Below the pieces are notes generated by a model. The model searched no databases. It worked only from the letters and a program-made list of their open reading frames with translations, and was not told the DNA's origin. Below, piece after piece: positions 32,288 to 41,306 of a stretch of DNA of 54,819 nucleotides. Source of the stretch: JAYWDA01 sp043747555 (GTDB lineage Bacteria; Bdellovibrionota; Bdellovibrionia; Bdellovibrionales; Bdellovibrionaceae); NCBI GenBank assembly GCA_043747555.1, contig JAYTOY010000097.1:1-54819 (forward strand), written 5' to 3'. Position 1 is the stretch's first letter. Every line of letters starts with the position of its first letter. Made by a program: the position numbers and the translations under genes.

Positions 32288-33451
32288 TTAATTCAGAATT
32301 AAATTTACAAACTTAAGGTATCTTAGTTCGTGGCAGCTGTGCGGGAAAGGGTGATCAGGGCCTTGACCTGAAATTTTTAAAATTTGCCCGCGACGATTGG
32401 CTTTTGAAATAGACTCATTGATGATCTCAAAAAAGTCTTGAAATGAAATATGACTTGAACACGAGCTAAGAGAAAGTTGACCTTTCGATCGGACTCGCTT
32501 TGCTGCGGCCGCAAAAAGTTCAATGTATTTAGCTTGAGCTCGATCCTTTTGATCTTCCGAGTGCCCCATTGATGGTGGGTCAACAATCACGTGATCCCAA
32601 ATTTCTTTATCACCATTCAAATAATCAAAAACATCAACGCAAAGGCCTTGGTGTTTTTCTGAATCTAAGCCATTCAAGCGCCAGTTTTCAGTGGCTAGTT
32701 GTATCGCGCCTTCGGCCACATCTAGGCTTGCTACTTTTGTCGCACCACCAAGACCAGCGTAAACAGAAAATCCACCGGAATAACTAAATAAATTCAATAC
32801 TGAAGCTCCACGCGTGACGGATTGAATATATTTTCTGTTATCACGCTGATCTAGAAAGAAGCCTGTTTTCTGGCCCTTTTGTAAATCCACTTCGAACTGA
32901 ACACCATTTTCTAAAATGATGACTTCATTTTCGGATTTTTCTCCGGCTAATAACTGAATTCCACCTTGAGTGTTGCGACGAAATTTTTCAACGACACTGG
33001 TAACAACTTTTTCTTGCACCAACCAATCGGCTATACCTTTTTTATCCCAAAACTCATTGGGCCCCTGGCCATCAAATTGAAGGACGGCGGTTGATCCGTA
33101 AATATCACAGATCAGACCCGGAAGAAGATCACCTTCGCCATTAAATAATCGATACGAAGTCGTGTCTTTAGAAACAACAGCTCGACGAAGAGCTAAAGCT
33201 TCGGCAAATCTTTTTTGAAAGGTTTCAAAATGAGGGGGTTTTTTCTCTAGACTAAGGATTCGAAGGCTAAGGGGTGCGTGAGGATCGTAGAGAGCCCATG
33301 CTAATGGTTCTTTTTTACTATCAAAGACTTGGGCTAGTTGCGCTTTTTCAAGCTGCGGCGGGCTTGAGACGGATTCGCGATAAATCCAAGGGTGCCCCCG
33401 AAGGATTGACCGGCGCAAATTACGATGAAGATAAACGTTCAATTTTGACAT
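32288..33451 (-). CDS. RlmI-like 23S rRNA methyltransferase with PUA domain
   Basis: A 387-residue SAM-dependent methyltransferase. Residues 1-75 look like a PUA domain, with HPWIYRESV near residue 20. The SAM-binding strand is VLNLFSYSGGFSVYA, and the catalytic-site motif is VIVDPPSMGHSE. It would methylate C5 of a cytosine in rRNA like RlmI. The start at 33451 lies in front of the PUA domain; a longer frame starts at 33481. A second methyltransferase of this group is fused to an RluA-type domain at 16505-18172. Confidence 0.88.
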   Translation of the reverse strand: MSKLNVYLHRNLRRSILRGHPWIYRESVSSPPQLEKAQLAQVFDSKKEPLAWALYDPHAPLSLRILSLEKKPPHFETFQKRFAEALALRRAVVSKDTTSYRLFNGEGDLLPGLICDIYGSTAVLQFDGQGPNEFWDKKGIADWLVQEKVVTSVVEKFRRNTQGGIQLLAGEKSENEVIILENGVQFEVDLQKGQKTGFFLDQRDNRKYIQSVTRGASVLNLFSYSGGFSVYAGLGGATKVASLDVAEGAIQLATENWRLNGLDSEKHQGLCVDVFDYLNGDKEIWDHVIVDPPSMGHSEDQKDRAQAKYIELFAAAAKRVRSKGQLSLSSCSSHISFQDFFEIINESISKANRRGQILKISGQGPDHPFPHSCHELRYLKFVNLILN

Positions 33452-33581
33452 AGCAGGTTCTAATATGAAACAGGCCTGCATTACCAGTCCTAATTTGAGT
33501 CAAATTAAGGGATTAACTGGGGTCTGACTTACGATTAATGTAGCATAAAGGTGGGGACATATTGAAATTGAGGGGTTGAAC

Positions 33582-35114
33582 ATGACATCAAAGAAATCAA
33601 GTAGGTCGGCACCATTTTCTATTTTAGCCTTTACCTCTGCCATCTTTATTTTATTTTTTCAAAACTGTAGTATTGTAGCACCCACTCAGGAGATACCAGG
33701 GTCTTTAGGGTTAAGTTCGCTCTCTAGTTTGTCTGCGAATCCCGCCTATTCTGAACTTCAACAAAAGATCATCACGCCGAAGTGCGTGTCGTGCCACTCG
33801 GCGGGACTTCATAATTTTTCTAACTATAGTGCTGTCATGGCCAGCGGAACCGTCATCGCTGGAGATCTTGCTGGAAGTACTTTTTACCAGCAGATTTTGA
33901 CCGGTGCAATGCCTCGAGGCGGTCAGCCCTTATCTTCAACTGATGCGGCTGCGATTAAAAGTTGGATTGAAGGGGGAGCTTTAAATTTAGTGCCTGGAAG
34001 TAATTTGCCTCCTGGCGCAGTGTCGACTTTGGTTGCTCGCGCGACCTCCCAGTCCGCGATTAATTTAACTTGGGCTTTGCCGGCAGGCACAGTGGCTAGT
34101 TTGAATGTTGAAAGGGCGGCTAGTTCAGCCGGGCCGTTTGCCGTCATATCCACACTTGCAGGAAATGTGACTACTTATTCAGACACGGCTCTAACTGCCA
34201 ATTTAAATTATTCTTACAGAATTAAAGCGGTCAATTCTTTTGGTTCATCACCTTATTCAGTCGTGGCCAGCGCTATGACGCTGCCATTTCCGCCCGCTAA
34301 TCCAAGTGGTCTGACGGCATTGGCAAGTTCCGCCACTCAAATTAATTTAACTTGGGCAGATAACTCATTAGATGAGACTGGATTTATTATTGAAAGAGCA
34401 TCTTCGGTGAGCGGGCCCTTTACGGTGTTATTGACAACGGCGCCTAATATTAAAACTTACTCTGATACCGGCTTAGCGGCTTCAACAACTTTTTATTACC
34501 GAGTCGCAGCTACAAATGCAGGTGGCAAATCTGCTTATACAAGTACAGCTTCGGCCGCAACAGCAGCGGCTGTCGTTGGAACTCCTGCCGCGCCTGCAAG
34601 TGTTTCAGCAATGGCCACATCAGCGGCCCAGGTTACGGTGACTTGGACAGATTCTTCGACAACTGAAACAGGTTTTAAAGTTGAGCGAGCTTTAGCTGCG
34701 ACGGGACCATTCATTTTGATTGGGACAGTCGGAGCGAATGTGACTATGCTTGCAGATTCTGGGTTATCTGCTGTTACGACCTATTATTATCGTGTGACTT
34801 CTTTTAATGCGACGAGCTCATCATCACCAACAGCTGCAATGGCAGTCACAACATTTGGAACTTATGCTTGGATCAATGCCAATGTCTCTACGCCGAAATG
34901 TGTGATGTGCCATTCCGGTGGAAGTCCCTCGGCTGGATACGATGTTAGTACCTACACGGGGACTTTGCGTTTCGTTACAAAATTCAGTTCAGCGGCTAGT
35001 CGATTTTATATGGCATCATTTGAAGGATCAATGCCATTAGGAGCCGCGAAGTTGACTACGCTTCAGTTGAACGCCATCAAAACTTGGATTGATAGTGGTG
35101 CTTTGAATAACTAG
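33582..35114 (+). CDS. Secreted cytochrome c-like domains flanking three FN3 repeats
   Basis: A 510-residue exported protein. The N-terminus has a hydrophobic segment ending in FFQNC, a possible lipobox-like site. Residues 66-130 carry CVSCH and a possible axial Met in GAMPRGG; the C-terminal about 70 residues repeat the design with CVMCH and GSMPLGA. Each CxxCH unit ends in AIK(S/T)WI-(E/D)-x-GAL. Between them lie three fibronectin type III domains starting near residues 145, 240 and 340. Two c-type haems on an FN3 stalk suggest electron transfer on the outer surface or in the periplasm. I start at ATG 33582, with AGGGGT upstream. Confidence 0.75.
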   Translation: MTSKKSSRSAPFSILAFTSAIFILFFQNCSIVAPTQEIPGSLGLSSLSSLSANPAYSELQQKIITPKCVSCHSAGLHNFSNYSAVMASGTVIAGDLAGSTFYQQILTGAMPRGGQPLSSTDAAAIKSWIEGGALNLVPGSNLPPGAVSTLVARATSQSAINLTWALPAGTVASLNVERAASSAGPFAVISTLAGNVTTYSDTALTANLNYSYRIKAVNSFGSSPYSVVASAMTLPFPPANPSGLTALASSATQINLTWADNSLDETGFIIERASSVSGPFTVLLTTAPNIKTYSDTGLAASTTFYYRVAATNAGGKSAYTSTASAATAAAVVGTPAAPASVSAMATSAAQVTVTWTDSSTTETGFKVERALAATGPFILIGTVGANVTMLADSGLSAVTTYYYRVTSFNATSSSSPTAAMAVTTFGTYAWINANVSTPKCVMCHSGGSPSAGYDVSTYTGTLRFVTKFSSAASRFYMASFEGSMPLGAAKLTTLQLNAIKTWIDSGALNN

Positions 35115-35761
35115 ATCAAAATTTTTTTAAAATGATCGGGAATCAAGCACTCAAAATTATGTCCTAAAATCTGAATTTGATGACAATGAAGAAACATTCG
35201 GTCGGTCTTATAAAGATCGGCCATTTTTTTATTATATCTTGGATCGCCGTACCTGGGGTCTCCGACCAGCGAATGATTCACAAGGGCCGAATGTTTGCGA
35301 ATTTGATGTTGCCGTCCTGTGATCAGTTTAAATTGGCAATAAGAAAAAAACTTATTAGACTTAAGAACTTCGAACTGAGTTTCGCAAGCGATGCGATCCC
35401 GAGACATTCCCGCAGGGTTTTTTCGACCTTCGGCTTTATCGGTGAGGGCTTGATTCCAAACACCTTTGGGTACTTTAACCTCGCCACGCAAGACGCCAGT
35501 ATAGATCTTACCAACGCTTCTTTTTTCAAATTCTTCAGCTAATTTTCGAGCTGAGACTTCATTCAGTGCAAGCAGTTGAATGCCGCTAGTTTCCTTATCT
35601 AATCTATGAACAGGATAAAGTTTAGCCACCGCCAATTGCTTTTGAAGCAGTAATAACAAGTTTTGCGGATCTTCGTTATTATGAACAGAAATTCCTGCGG
35701 GTTTCGAAACAGCCAGAAAGTCTTTGTCCTGGTACAGGACTGCGATTTGAATAGGATCCAT
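35111..35761 (-). CDS. RluA-family pseudouridine synthase
   Basis: A 216-residue enzyme with YPVHRLDKETSG (catalytic Asp near residue 54) and TGRQHQIRKH. This is the short RluA-type form without an S4 domain. It isomerises uridine in rRNA or tRNA. The longer frame begins at 35884 with an unrelated N-terminus; MDPIQIAVLYQDKDFLAV is a typical RluA start, so I use 35761. It overlaps the end of the cytochrome-FN3 gene by 4 bp. Confidence 0.87.
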   Translation of the reverse strand: MDPIQIAVLYQDKDFLAVSKPAGISVHNNEDPQNLLLLLQKQLAVAKLYPVHRLDKETSGIQLLALNEVSARKLAEEFEKRSVGKIYTGVLRGEVKVPKGVWNQALTDKAEGRKNPAGMSRDRIACETQFEVLKSNKFFSYCQFKLITGRQHQIRKHSALVNHSLVGDPRYGDPRYNKKMADLYKTDRMFLHCHQIQILGHNFECLIPDHFKKILI

Positions 35762-35882
35762 AGGGCAAATCCTAGCAAATCGCCCTCCATAAAGCACGTC
35801 CTTCATAAGATTTGGCTTGCAGATTGACCCTGGGGCAAATCCAAGATGATAATACCAGCTAATTGAACCTATGAGGTGATGC

Positions 35883-36128
35883 ATGTCTGAGGATATGAAA
35901 GCTGAAATCGAACGTCTGAAAGCTGAAAACGAAGCTCTTAAAAATAAAAAAAATTCGCGAGGAACGCTGTCGATGAAAGTCAGTGAAAAGGGCGCCCTTT
36001 CGGTTTATGGAATGGGCCGTTTTCCTGTGACGCTTTATAAAGAACAATGGCTTAAACTTTTAAGCATCACCGATGAGATCAAAAAATTTATCGATGACAA
36101 TGATGCTCAGTTAAAAACCAAAGAATAA
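35883..36128 (+). CDS. Small conserved protein with N-terminal coiled coil
   Basis: An 81-residue protein. Residues 3-25 form a coiled-coil helix (AEIERLKAENEAL). The rest has ALSVYGMGRFPVTLYKEQWLKLL, a stretch I recall in small conserved proteins of several phyla with no known function. ATG has GAGGTG upstream. It is divergent from the RluA-type gene. Confidence 0.72.
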   Translation: MSEDMKAEIERLKAENEALKNKKNSRGTLSMKVSEKGALSVYGMGRFPVTLYKEQWLKLLSITDEIKKFIDDNDAQLKTKE

Positions 36129-36178
36129 AGAAATCAACCCGGCTCAAAGTCCGTAAGTTGGCTTTTTTGTGATCCATC

Positions 36179-36198
36179 TGGTGCTAGGCCTAGCACCA
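36179..36198. promoter_or_regulatory. 20-bp perfect palindrome upstream of the DTW gene
   Basis: TGGTGCTAGG is followed at once by its reverse complement CCTAGCACCA. It lies 18 bp before the GTG start of the DTW-domain gene and next to TATTAT/TATACT. With no loop it is better read as a dimeric operator than as a terminator. No regulator gene adjoins it, so its binder is unknown. Confidence 0.45.
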
Positions 36199-36215
36199 TC
36201 TATTATACTCTTGTT

Positions 36216-36944
36216 GTGAATATAGAAAGCTACCTTCAAAAACGGCAAAAATTATCTGAGGAACTGCCTCAGTATCGAAATCTTTGCCTGACCTGCCGCC
36301 AACCACAGTTTGGTTGCTATTGCAGTTATGTCCAAAAGTTTGACCCAAAAATTAAGTTTATGATTTTAATTCATCCTATCGAATTCAAAAGGCGAATCGC
36401 AACAGGGAGAATGTCGCATTTATGTTTGCAAAATTCGGAGTTAATCATTGGGCAAAATTATTCCAACAATGAATTTGTTAATCGAGTTCTGAGCGATCCG
36501 CAGAATTATTGTGTGATTTTGTATCCAGGCAGAACTTCGACTGACCTTACTTCTTTGGATATGGAAGCAAGAAAAGATTTAATTCCAAAAAATAAGAAGT
36601 TAGTAATTTTTGTCATTGATGGAACTTGGGCGACAGCTGGAAAAATGGTGCACCAAAGTAAAAATTTAATTTCATTGCCAAGACTTTGTTTTACGCCGCC
36701 GGCACCTTCCAATTTTCGAGTCCGCAAACAGCCAGCGCCGGGTTGCTATTCGACGGTTGAAGCCATTCATCATACATTGGAACTGCTCGGACCCACCCAG
36801 GGTTTAGATCTTTTATTGAAGAACCATGATAAGCTTCTTTTTGTCTTTGATAAGATGGTTGAAAAGCAATTGGAGTTTATTGATCGCTCCAGAGAATTGC
36901 CTCGTTCCACCACTTACCGAAGGCTGAGTCAAAGGCCCGCCTAA
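36216..36944 (+). CDS. DTW-domain tRNA-uridine aminocarboxypropyltransferase-like protein
   Basis: A 242-residue protein with the family's zinc-binding Cys set (CLTCRQPQFGCYC near residue 24), TGRMSHLCL near residue 67 and the DTW motif as IDGTWATA near residue 135. Family members (TapT/YfiP) add the acp group of SAM to uridine in the tRNA variable loop. The start is GTG, and an ATG of the next gene overlaps its stop (TAATG). Confidence 0.88.
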   Translation: MNIESYLQKRQKLSEELPQYRNLCLTCRQPQFGCYCSYVQKFDPKIKFMILIHPIEFKRRIATGRMSHLCLQNSELIIGQNYSNNEFVNRVLSDPQNYCVILYPGRTSTDLTSLDMEARKDLIPKNKKLVIFVIDGTWATAGKMVHQSKNLISLPRLCFTPPAPSNFRVRKQPAPGCYSTVEAIHHTLELLGPTQGLDLLLKNHDKLLFVFDKMVEKQLEFIDRSRELPRSTTYRRLSQRPA

Positions 36945-37537
36945 TGGCAAAACAAAAAATTCTTAAAAAGAAAATATTAATTTTAAATGGCAGTCCTCAG
37001 GGGCCCAGAAGTAACAGTCAGATTTTAATTCAAAAAATCATTAAAGAGCTGGGTCCAAAAGTTCAGGCGGGATGTGTTCACCTCAGTCAAAAAAATTATT
37101 CACAGGCTTTGAAGTCTGAAATTAATAAGGCCGATGGGGTTATTTTTGTGTCTGGAACTTATTGGGATTCGTGGGGCAGTCCCATGCAAGAATTTCTTGA
37201 AAAAGCCACCGGCCTTGAAGGTACAAAAGCGATCGTTGGAAAACCCTGCGCTGTCTTTATTTTAATGCATTCTGTAGGTGGAAAAGGAGTGCTTTCACGT
37301 CTGCAGGGGGTGCTTTCGACCTTGGGGTTTCTAATCCCACCAATGAGTGGGATGGTGTATTCTTCGGTGAGTCATCAAATTTTAAAAAACTCATCAAAAA
37401 AAACGGATGAAGATATCTGGCATTTAAACGACATTAAACAGGTTCTGAGCAACCTTAAACTAAGTCTTGAGCTTCAAAAGAACTGGGTCTGTTGGCCGGT
37501 TGACCGGAAAAACTTTGATCGCATATGGTTAAAGTAA
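36944..37537 (+). CDS. Flavodoxin-fold NAD(P)H-dependent oxidoreductase
   Basis: This 197-residue protein has the FMN-binding loop LNGSPQGPRSNS near residue 14 and GTYWDSWGSPMQEFLEKA near residue 70, matching the NADPH-dependent FMN reductase family. The basic N-terminus (AKQKILKKK) is an extension and not a signal peptide. It is translationally coupled to the DTW gene. The electron acceptor is unknown. Confidence 0.85.
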   Translation: MAKQKILKKKILILNGSPQGPRSNSQILIQKIIKELGPKVQAGCVHLSQKNYSQALKSEINKADGVIFVSGTYWDSWGSPMQEFLEKATGLEGTKAIVGKPCAVFILMHSVGGKGVLSRLQGVLSTLGFLIPPMSGMVYSSVSHQILKNSSKKTDEDIWHLNDIKQVLSNLKLSLELQKNWVCWPVDRKNFDRIWLK

Positions 37538-37621
37538 AGTCCCTCTTAATTTCCTTGGCTCAACCTCTCACTTACGCTATTTTTGACGCTCAATTTAATG
37601 CTAACCCTCATGGAGTTCCCT

Positions 37622-38110
37622 GTGAATATTTCAAAAAATTGCATCGTCACACTGAATTACACATTAACTGATGATGAAAATAAAACTTTAGACACCTCGG
37701 TGGGTGGCGAGCCATTAGTTTACCTTCATGGGGCGCAAAATATTATTCCAGGTTTGGAAGAAGCCCTTGAAGGCAAAAAACAGGGTGACAAATTTAAAGT
37801 GTCAATTACAGCTGAAAAAGCTTACGGCGAACACATGGAAGAAATGATTCAAAATATTCCAAAAAATCAATTTCCTCCTGGGCAAGATCTGCAGCCCGGA
37901 ATGAAATTTCAAGCCAACTCGCCGCAAGGACCCATCGTTTTAACAGTCATTGAAGTTGGTGAAACAGATATTTTGGTGGACGGGAACCACCCTTTAGCGG
38001 GTGAGAATTTAAATTTTGATGTGGAAGTTGCAGAAGTGCGCAGCGCCACTGAAGAAGAATTAAACCATGGTCATGCACATGGTCCTGGCGGACATCACGA
38101 TCACGAATAA
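37622..38110 (+). CDS. slyD: SlyD-type FKBP peptidyl-prolyl isomerase with His-rich tail
   Basis: A 162-residue protein: FKBP strands (VTLNYTLTDDENKTLDTS, LVYLHGAQNIIPGLEEALEGK), AYGE, the inserted IF domain (about 70-125), DGNHPLAGENLNFDVEVAEVR and the metal-binding tail HGHAHGPGGHHDH. SlyD is a cytoplasmic prolyl isomerase and chaperone that also delivers nickel. I prefer the GTG start at 37622 with GGAG six nt upstream; the longer frame from 37583 has an unlikely N-terminus. Confidence 0.92.
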   Translation: MNISKNCIVTLNYTLTDDENKTLDTSVGGEPLVYLHGAQNIIPGLEEALEGKKQGDKFKVSITAEKAYGEHMEEMIQNIPKNQFPPGQDLQPGMKFQANSPQGPIVLTVIEVGETDILVDGNHPLAGENLNFDVEVAEVRSATEEELNHGHAHGPGGHHDHE

Positions 38111-38123
38111 TTGGAGAAATAAT

Positions 38124-38555
38124 ATGAAAGTATTTGGTTTTGTTTTTAGTCTTTTTTTATCTTTGCAATCTTTGGCCGATGGCTCTGTTTATGGAAAATG
38201 GAAAACAATTGATGAAGAAGGTAAAGCTAAATCGATCGTTGAAATCACTTTGAACGGGGATTCTGCCACCGGCCAGGTGATTGAAATATTTGATCCTGAA
38301 AAAGTCAGCGCCGTCTGTGAAAAATGCAAAGGGGATATGGCCAATAAGCCCATTTTAGGAATGAAAATTTTGTCAGGCTTAAAAGAAACCACAAAAGGCG
38401 AAGAGTGGAGTGGCGGCCAAATTCTGGATCCAAACAATGGAAAAACATATCGCTGTTTAATGCGCCCTAAAGAGGGCGGCAAAAAGTTAGAAGTTCGAGG
38501 CTATATCGGCTTTAGTCTTTTTGGACGGACTCAGGTTTGGCATAAACAAGATTAA
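38124..38555 (+). CDS. DUF2147 secreted protein
   Basis: A 143-residue exported protein (signal peptide VFGFVFSLFLSLQSLA-DG). The mature part reads VYGKWKTIDEEGKAKSIVEI, a C-x-x-C near residue 70 and WSGGQILDPNNGKTYRCLMR, matching DUF2147. Members are periplasmic and of unknown function. ATG 38124 has GGAGA upstream. The end overlaps the convergent gene by 44 bp. Confidence 0.85.
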   Translation: MKVFGFVFSLFLSLQSLADGSVYGKWKTIDEEGKAKSIVEITLNGDSATGQVIEIFDPEKVSAVCEKCKGDMANKPILGMKILSGLKETTKGEEWSGGQILDPNNGKTYRCLMRPKEGGKKLEVRGYIGFSLFGRTQVWHKQD

Positions 38556-38820
38556 GTCTGTGCCGTAAAGGCGCTAGTCGCCAGTTTTTCTCAGGATTTT
38601 CAATCACCGAAATCGAGTCAGCGTGGGTGGATTCTAAAGCCAATTCAGCCATATCCCGCCATGCTGAATTTCTTGTATGCACAACGAGCATGACCCCGCC
38701 AACTGTCAGAACCGAGATATCCTCCGGCTCAAAGCCGTCTTTATCTAAGGAGTCGACGGCTGTTTGAGCCTCTTGCCGAGTTCTATAATACCCAAAAACT
38801 ACAAAATCGTTGTTTTGCAT
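38512..38820 (-). CDS. Small cytoplasmic stress-related protein (YflT-like)
   Basis: A 102-residue protein: FVVFGYYRTRQEAQTAVDSLDKDGFEPEDISVLTV resembles the heat-induced YflT/general-stress-protein-17M start. The second half, with ISVIE near residue 71, looks like the matching half-domain. The assignment is by eye. It is followed on the same strand, with a 12-bp gap upstream, by a DUF4142 gene; the two may form a stress pair. Confidence 0.55.
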   Translation of the reverse strand: MQNNDFVVFGYYRTRQEAQTAVDSLDKDGFEPEDISVLTVGGVMLVVHTRNSAWRDMAELALESTHADSISVIENPEKNWRLAPLRHRLNLVYAKPESVQKD

Positions 38821-38832
38821 AAAACGTCTTCC

Positions 38833-39375
38833 TTATTTCATTGTAGATTGCAAATGTTTTGCATGATCCAAATGAGCCGCGATATTAGGTCGAACCTGAT
38901 TCAATAAGTTTTTAAGTTCAGTGCTCTTCGCTGATGGAATAAGGGTATTGTCAATCGCATCCAAAACTACCTGGTGGTAGGTCACTTCATTATCGACGTA
39001 GGCTTTATCAAAATCTTTTCCCTTTAAAGATTTCATTTTCAGCATTGCCTCATCGCCTGATTTTTTAAGGCCACGACTGGTGTCACTTTCTTCGGGCTTC
39101 AATTTTAATTTTGAAGCTAAATCAGTGGCGCTCTTATTAACAGCCGAATGATCAACGACCATTTTTTCCGCAAACATTTTTATCTCGGTATCTTTTGTTT
39201 GGGATTTTGCCATCTTTCCTGCTGCAATATCGACATTGTTAGCGGTCATTACGATCGCGGCAATTTGTGGATCACCTGGGCCTTGCGCTGCCACTGGAGC
39301 CTGGGGCGTCTCGGCGGCTAAAACTGATAATGGAAAAGCAACCCCTGCGAAAAGTCTTTTTAAATTATTCTTCAT
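38833..39375 (-). CDS. DUF4142 periplasmic protein
   Basis: A 180-residue exported protein (signal peptide ending LAAETP). Four helices contain AAIVMTANNVDIAAGKMAKSQT, FAEKMVVDHSAVNKSATDLA, DKAYVDNEVTYHQVVLDAIDNTLIPSA and PNIAAHLDHAKHLQS. This is the DUF4142 (ferritin-like/OmpA-associated) type often linked to envelope stress. ATG has GGAGA upstream. Confidence 0.87.
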   Translation of the reverse strand: MKNNLKRLFAGVAFPLSVLAAETPQAPVAAQGPGDPQIAAIVMTANNVDIAAGKMAKSQTKDTEIKMFAEKMVVDHSAVNKSATDLASKLKLKPEESDTSRGLKKSGDEAMLKMKSLKGKDFDKAYVDNEVTYHQVVLDAIDNTLIPSAKSTELKNLLNQVRPNIAAHLDHAKHLQSTMK

Positions 39376-39476
39376 AAAAGATTCTCCTTAGTAGAAGGGA
39401 TGAGCTTAATGAAAGCTTTGTTCGGATTCATGACGTATTCATTGCCAATTCATGTCATTTCTGGCACCTGATAAGG

Positions 39477-41300
39477 ATGTCAAATCTACTGCAGTTGCAG
39501 CAGGGCTCTAAGTTTTTTGGCCCTAAGAAAATATTCGATCAAGCCCAGTTTTCTATCAATGAAGGCGAGCACGTAGGGGTCATCGGTCCCAATGGAGCCG
39601 GGAAAACAACTTTGTTCCGAATTTTGACCGAGCTGGATACCTTTGATTCAGGAGTTTTAGTTAAATCTAAAAGTTTGCGCTTAGGATATCTGCCACAACA
39701 TGATCAGTGGCGTGACGGGCAAACAATCGAAGATTATTTAACTGAGGGCTGTGAAATGCCTTTATGGGAGTTAAAGGCTTTAGGTCGTGAATTGGGAATC
39801 AGCGAAGATCTTTATAAAAGACCGGTGATGTCGTTGAGCGGTGGCTATCGAATGCGCTGCAAACTACTTTATCTCATTGGCCAAGACCCCAATTTAATGC
39901 TTCTGGATGAGCCCACGAATTACTTAGATTTGGAAACCACTCTTGTTTTAGAAAAGTTTTTGCAAGGCTACAAGGGGGCATTTCTATTGATTTCTCATGA
40001 CCGCGAATTCCTTCGCAGAACAACGGACCATGTTTTAGAAGTCGAACAAGGGGAAATCACGAAATACAATGGCAATCTGGATGACTATTTTGAACAAAAG
40101 GAAATGCTCAGGGGACAATTAGAGTCCCGAGCGATGTCTATTCAAGAAAAACGCAAACAGGTCTTAGATTTCGTTTCAAAATTTGGAGCTAAGGCCAGCA
40201 AAGCAAGGCAAGCCCAATCGCGATTAAAAAGTTTAGATCGGATGGAAAATATTGAACTTCGTCCGTTGCCTGTAACGGCTTCGATCAAAATTCCGCGGCC
40301 GGTGAAAGCGGGAAAAATTATCGTCAGTATGAAAGATGCGGATCTTGGGTACGGCGAAAAAACGGTCTTAAAAAAAGTCAATTTTCACCTTGAAAATGGG
40401 GATCATATTGCTGTCGTGGGCTTAAATGGTGCTGGCAAATCGACTTTTTTAAAAGCACTCGCTCACGTGATGATTCCGCTCAAAGGTAAAATCGAAACAG
40501 GCTATCAGGTGAAAATTGGTTATTATGCTCAACACGTTGCTGAAAATCTGGATGCCAATAGTAACGTCATTGATGAGATGACAAAAAAAGCGCACGTTGA
40601 AGTCAGCCGGCAAGAGGGTTTGAATATGGCCGGCTCCTTGTTATTTGGCGGTGATGATATTTATAAAAAGATTTCTGTCCTTTCAGGTGGTGAAAAATCT
40701 CGCGTGGCTTTAGGCCAAATTCTTTTGCAGAAAGCGCCTTGTCTGATTTTGGACGAACCCACCAATCATCTTGATTTTCAAACTGTGGAGGCACTGACTC
40801 AAGCATTGATGAACTATGAAGGGACAGTGGCCGTAGTTAGCCATGATCGCAGTTTTATTCGCAGGGTTGGAACTAAGATCCTTGAAGTTAACCATGGGCA
40901 AGTCAGTGTTTATCCAGGAACTTATGATGAATATGTCTGGAGTTTAGAAAAAGGTGTTCTTTCGACTCGAGGAGCTGAAAATCACGAGGTCCCAGTAGAA
41001 AAAAAGGCCGTGGTGGCGCCGTCATTAGATCATCTTCGAGAAAAAAAGAGAAATCTTGAAAAAAAGATCAAGCAAAATGAAAAAAACCTAGAGGTTTTAG
41101 ATAAAAATATTTTAATACATCAAGGGAAATTGAGTTTATTAAATGATCAAATCGCAAATCGAACGACCGGAAATTTTCCTCAAGCGATCCGCGATTTAAC
41201 TGAGATCCAGCAAAAAATTGAAAAGTTGGAAGAAGAATGGCTGGTTTTAACGGAAAATCGCGACAAATGCATGGATGAATTAAATCAGCTTAAGGGATAA
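39477..41300 (+). CDS. ABC-F ATPase (tandem-ABC translation factor)
   Basis: A 607-residue protein with two ATPase domains: Walker A GPNGAGKTT (near 39) and GLNGAGKST (near 319), signature LSGG in each, DEPTNYLD and DEPTNHLD, and the inter-domain linker. The C-terminus is a coiled coil (about 515-605). It has no membrane domain. ABC-F proteins work on the ribosome as translation or resistance factors. I do not assign a subfamily. It precedes a HlyIII-type gene with a 6-bp gap. Confidence 0.93.
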   Translation: MSNLLQLQQGSKFFGPKKIFDQAQFSINEGEHVGVIGPNGAGKTTLFRILTELDTFDSGVLVKSKSLRLGYLPQHDQWRDGQTIEDYLTEGCEMPLWELKALGRELGISEDLYKRPVMSLSGGYRMRCKLLYLIGQDPNLMLLDEPTNYLDLETTLVLEKFLQGYKGAFLLISHDREFLRRTTDHVLEVEQGEITKYNGNLDDYFEQKEMLRGQLESRAMSIQEKRKQVLDFVSKFGAKASKARQAQSRLKSLDRMENIELRPLPVTASIKIPRPVKAGKIIVSMKDADLGYGEKTVLKKVNFHLENGDHIAVVGLNGAGKSTFLKALAHVMIPLKGKIETGYQVKIGYYAQHVAENLDANSNVIDEMTKKAHVEVSRQEGLNMAGSLLFGGDDIYKKISVLSGGEKSRVALGQILLQKAPCLILDEPTNHLDFQTVEALTQALMNYEGTVAVVSHDRSFIRRVGTKILEVNHGQVSVYPGTYDEYVWSLEKGVLSTRGAENHEVPVEKKAVVAPSLDHLREKKRNLEKKIKQNEKNLEVLDKNILIHQGKLSLLNDQIANRTTGNFPQAIRDLTEIQQKIEKLEEEWLVLTENRDKCMDELNQLKG

Positions 41301-41306
41301 GGGCTC

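Noticed and set aside
36130..36165. Terminator after the 81-aa gene
   Set aside because: The pairing (AACCCGG with CCGTAAGTT) is too imperfect to call.
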